NCBI RefSeq assembly: GCF_001428625.1
Contig: NZ_LMIE01000029.1
Location: 416,881-480,880 of the forward strand
Direction of reading: 5' to 3'
From: Hydrogenophaga sp. Root209
Lineage (GTDB): Bacteria > Pseudomonadota > Gammaproteobacteria > Burkholderiales > Burkholderiaceae_C
DNA length: 64,000 nt
In this document: piece after piece, positions 62,184 to 64,000 of the stretch
How positions within the stretch are numbered: the stretch's first letter is position 1
Layout: each line of letters begins with the position of its first letter
Made by a program: the position numbers and the translations under genes
The notes under the pieces: model-generated
Seen by the model: the letters and a program-made list of their open reading frames with translations, nothing else
Told to the model about the DNA's origin: nothing
Database searches by the model: none

Positions 62184-63503
62184 TTACCCTACAAATTGGA
62201 CCAACCAAAGGGAAATCCCCGGAAAGCTCAGCAACAGGAGCGTGCGGAACACGTCGCTGATCAGGAAGGGCATCACGCCCTTGTAGCTCTCGCCGATCGG
62301 CACGTCCTTGGCCATGCCGTTGACGACGTACACGTTCAGGCCCACAGGCGGCGCCAGCAAACCGAAGCCCACGGTCATGAGCACCATGATGCCAAACCAG
62401 ATCGCCACCGATTCCTGCGGCATGCCGAAGTCCAACCCGATAACCACCGGGAAGAAGATCGGAATGGTCAGCAGGATCATGGAGAGCTCGTCCATCACGG
62501 CGCCCAGCACCACATAAAACAGCATGATCCCGGCCACCACCATCACCGGTGAGACGTCCAGGCCCTGGACGACCTCGGCCAGTTGGGCCGGCACCTGGGT
62601 GAGCGCCAGCGAGGTGTTCATCATGTCCGCACCAATGAAGATCAGGAAGATCATGGCACTGGCTGCGGCGGTGGAATAAAAGCACTGCCGGATCTTGGCC
62701 AGCGTGAGTTCGCGCTTGAGCAGGGCAGCTACAAAAGTCGCAGCCGCGCCCACGCCTGCACCTTCGGTGGGCGTGAACAAGCCACCGTAGATGCCGCCGA
62801 ACACGATCAGGAACACGGTGGCGATCGGTGCCACGCCGATGAACGCTTCCATCGTGAGCTTGGCGTGGTCGTCATCATGCTCGGGTGCGTGGCCGGGCAC
62901 GACCCGAACATAGACGGCGATGGCGATCATGTAGCCAATCATCGCGATGATGCCCGGCACCATGGCCGCAGCAAAGAGCTTGGCGATGTTCTGCTCGGTC
63001 AGGATGGCGTAGATCACCAGCGGCACCGAGGGCGGAATCAGGATGCCCAGGGTGCCGCCAGCAGCCAGCGTGCCAGTGGACAAGCGGCCCGAGTAACCGT
63101 GGCGTTTCATCTCGGGCAGTGCCACCGAGGTGATGGTGGCCGCCGTGGCCACAGAAGAGCCGCAGATGGCGCCGAAGCCCGCGCTGGCCAGCACGGCTGC
63201 CATGGCCAGCCCGCCTTTGAACCGGGCCGTGACCACGCTGGCGAACTGGAACAGTGCTCTGGAGATGCCGCCCTGCGTGGCGAAGTTGCCCATCAGGATG
63301 AACAGCGGAATCACCGACAGGTCGTAACTGGCGAAGCGCGCGAAGGTCGCGCCGTTGAGGTTGTTGAAGAACGGCGGCCAGCCGACCTGAAAGATGTACC
63401 CGAAACAGCCCGCGCAAAACATCGCGATCGCGATCGGCACGCGAACCGCCATCAAGACCAGCATGGTGGCGAAGATCATCCCCGCCAGTGACAAAGAACT
63501 CAT
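62184..63503 (-). CDS. dctM: TRAP transporter large permease (DctM)
   Basis: Twelve-helix subunit of a sodium-driven tripartite ATP-independent periplasmic transporter; 439 residues. The start ATG at 63503 gives MSSLSLAGMIFATMLVLMAVRVPIAIAMFCAGCFGYIF. SYDLSVIPLFILMGNFATQGG and ATAATITSVALPEMKRHGY are characteristic; GGTLGILIPPSVPLVIYAI is the DctM signature. The ATGA overlap with DctQ (63500-63503) fits the usual QM order. No DctP receptor is in view on this side; it may lie beyond the window. Confidence 0.93.
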   Translation of the reverse strand: MSSLSLAGMIFATMLVLMAVRVPIAIAMFCAGCFGYIFQVGWPPFFNNLNGATFARFASYDLSVIPLFILMGNFATQGGISRALFQFASVVTARFKGGLAMAAVLASAGFGAICGSSVATAATITSVALPEMKRHGYSGRLSTGTLAAGGTLGILIPPSVPLVIYAILTEQNIAKLFAAAMVPGIIAMIGYMIAIAVYVRVVPGHAPEHDDDHAKLTMEAFIGVAPIATVFLIVFGGIYGGLFTPTEGAGVGAAATFVAALLKRELTLAKIRQCFYSTAAASAMIFLIFIGADMMNTSLALTQVPAQLAEVVQGLDVSPVMVVAGIMLFYVVLGAVMDELSMILLTIPIFFPVVIGLDFGMPQESVAIWFGIMVLMTVGFGLLAPPVGLNVYVVNGMAKDVPIGESYKGVMPFLISDVFRTLLLLSFPGISLWLVQFVG

Positions 63504-63976
63504 GCGCCCTGCTCCGAAAAATTGCCAAAGATGGTTTGCGTCCAGGCAATCACCCCGGTGAGGATCAGAGGGGGCACCATGAGCGCATAAACGATCCACT
63601 CCGGGAAGGCCAGCATCATGGTGGTGGTCTGGGCACTGTAGGCGCTCAAACCACCCACGGCGGTGCGCCAGGCCAACAGCAGCATGACACCGCCCAGCAG
63701 GAAGCTGCCGAAGCGGTCCAGTTGTGCGTTCGTGCTGTCAGACAGCCTGGAGGTGAAGAAATCCACAATGATGTTTTCGCGCTTGAGCTGGCACCAGGGC
63801 AGAAACATCGCCACAGCGGCACCAGCGGTCACGGCGGTGAGCTCGTAGTCGCCCACCAAAGTTACCCCGATGGAGTTGCGTCCGATGAGGCTCACGCAGG
63901 TGATGAGGGTGATCACGGTCAGCAGAATGCCGGCCAGGATTGCGCTGGCACGGGCCAGCAAGGACAGTAGCTTCAA
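63500..63976 (-). CDS. dctQ: TRAP transporter small permease (DctQ)
   Basis: Four-helix small membrane subunit of the TRAP transporter, 158 residues from TTG at 63976 (GAGG about 8 bases upstream). MKLLSLLARASAILAGILLTVITLITCVSLIGRNSIGVTLVGDYELTAVTAGAAVAMFLPWCQLKRENIIVDFFTSRLS is typical: helix 1, then the ELT segment and the W-C-Q-x-x-x-x-x-I-x-V-D-F motif. It pairs with DctM; a substrate-binding subunit should lie outside the window. Confidence 0.9.
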   Translation of the reverse strand: MKLLSLLARASAILAGILLTVITLITCVSLIGRNSIGVTLVGDYELTAVTAGAAVAMFLPWCQLKRENIIVDFFTSRLSDSTNAQLDRFGSFLLGGVMLLLAWRTAVGGLSAYSAQTTTMMLAFPEWIVYALMVPPLILTGVIAWTQTIFGNFSEQGA

Positions 63977-64000
63977 TTCTTCATCCTCAAAAAAATGACC

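Overview
The window is chromosomal DNA of high G+C (roughly two thirds G+C by eye) from a betaproteobacterium, most likely Burkholderiales, family Comamonadaceae (Hydrogenophaga/Comamonas/Acidovorax-like). The basis is the combination of an arginine-type EF-P with its rhamnosyltransferase EarP, a phasin for polyhydroxybutyrate granules, a PrsT/PEP-CTERM surface protein pair, a protocatechuate 4,5-cleavage cluster in the order known from Comamonas (pmdEFDABC), a Bug-type solute receptor, and Comamonadaceae-like extragenic palindromes. The genus is inference.

Layout. 1-1290: poorly conserved small genes and three GATGTACCCA direct repeats on the 3' side of tRNA-His, probably the edge of an integrated element. 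1294-5254: tRNA-His, ppiD, tRNA-Val, HU, and a tartrate/D-malate dehydrogenase divergent from a LysR regulator. 6361-9448: a small CesT-like chaperone followed by an 887-residue protein of unknown function ending in an acetyltransferase-like domain; this pair is the least explained part of the window. 9480-16741: DMT exporter, pgsA and uvrC (minus strand), then earP, efp, an AEC transporter and a LOG-family protein (plus strand). 16969-23852: a complete RND tripartite efflux operon with a divergent TetR repressor and an almost E. coli AcrR-like operator. 23855-31467: a tightly packed minus-strand run (HDAC-like hydrolase, thioesterase, nitroreductase, FKBP isomerase, Na+/H+ antiporter-like protein, hydroxyacid dehydrogenase, rmuC, MFS). 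31498-38234: phasin, patatin lipoprotein, iron-binding receptor with a Fur-box candidate, PPK2, an SDR under a LiuR-like palindrome, gamma-glutamyltransferase. 38232-38511: a 280-bp non-coding inverted-repeat element supplying the stop codons of both flanking genes. 38509-44823: acyl-CoA ligase, dnaG, rpoD. 44997-48740: prsT and a PEP-CTERM protein with a sigma-54 promoter candidate. 48822-51705: envelope-stress-like operon (Spy/CpxP-like protein, unknown 97-residue protein, response regulator, histidine kinase). 53359-60159: complete protocatechuate meta-cleavage pathway to pyruvate and oxaloacetate with a divergent LysR regulator. 60167-63976: an NAD-dependent dehydrogenase, a Bug receptor and TRAP permeases DctM/DctQ, running off the window.

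At least two families of extragenic palindromes sit immediately behind stop codons. Four copies of one family lie within a few bases of the stops at 16741, 16969, 18563 and 61190. I found no CRISPR array, rRNA operon, intact transposase gene or replication origin. All database-type identifications come from recognising motifs and gene order, not from a search.
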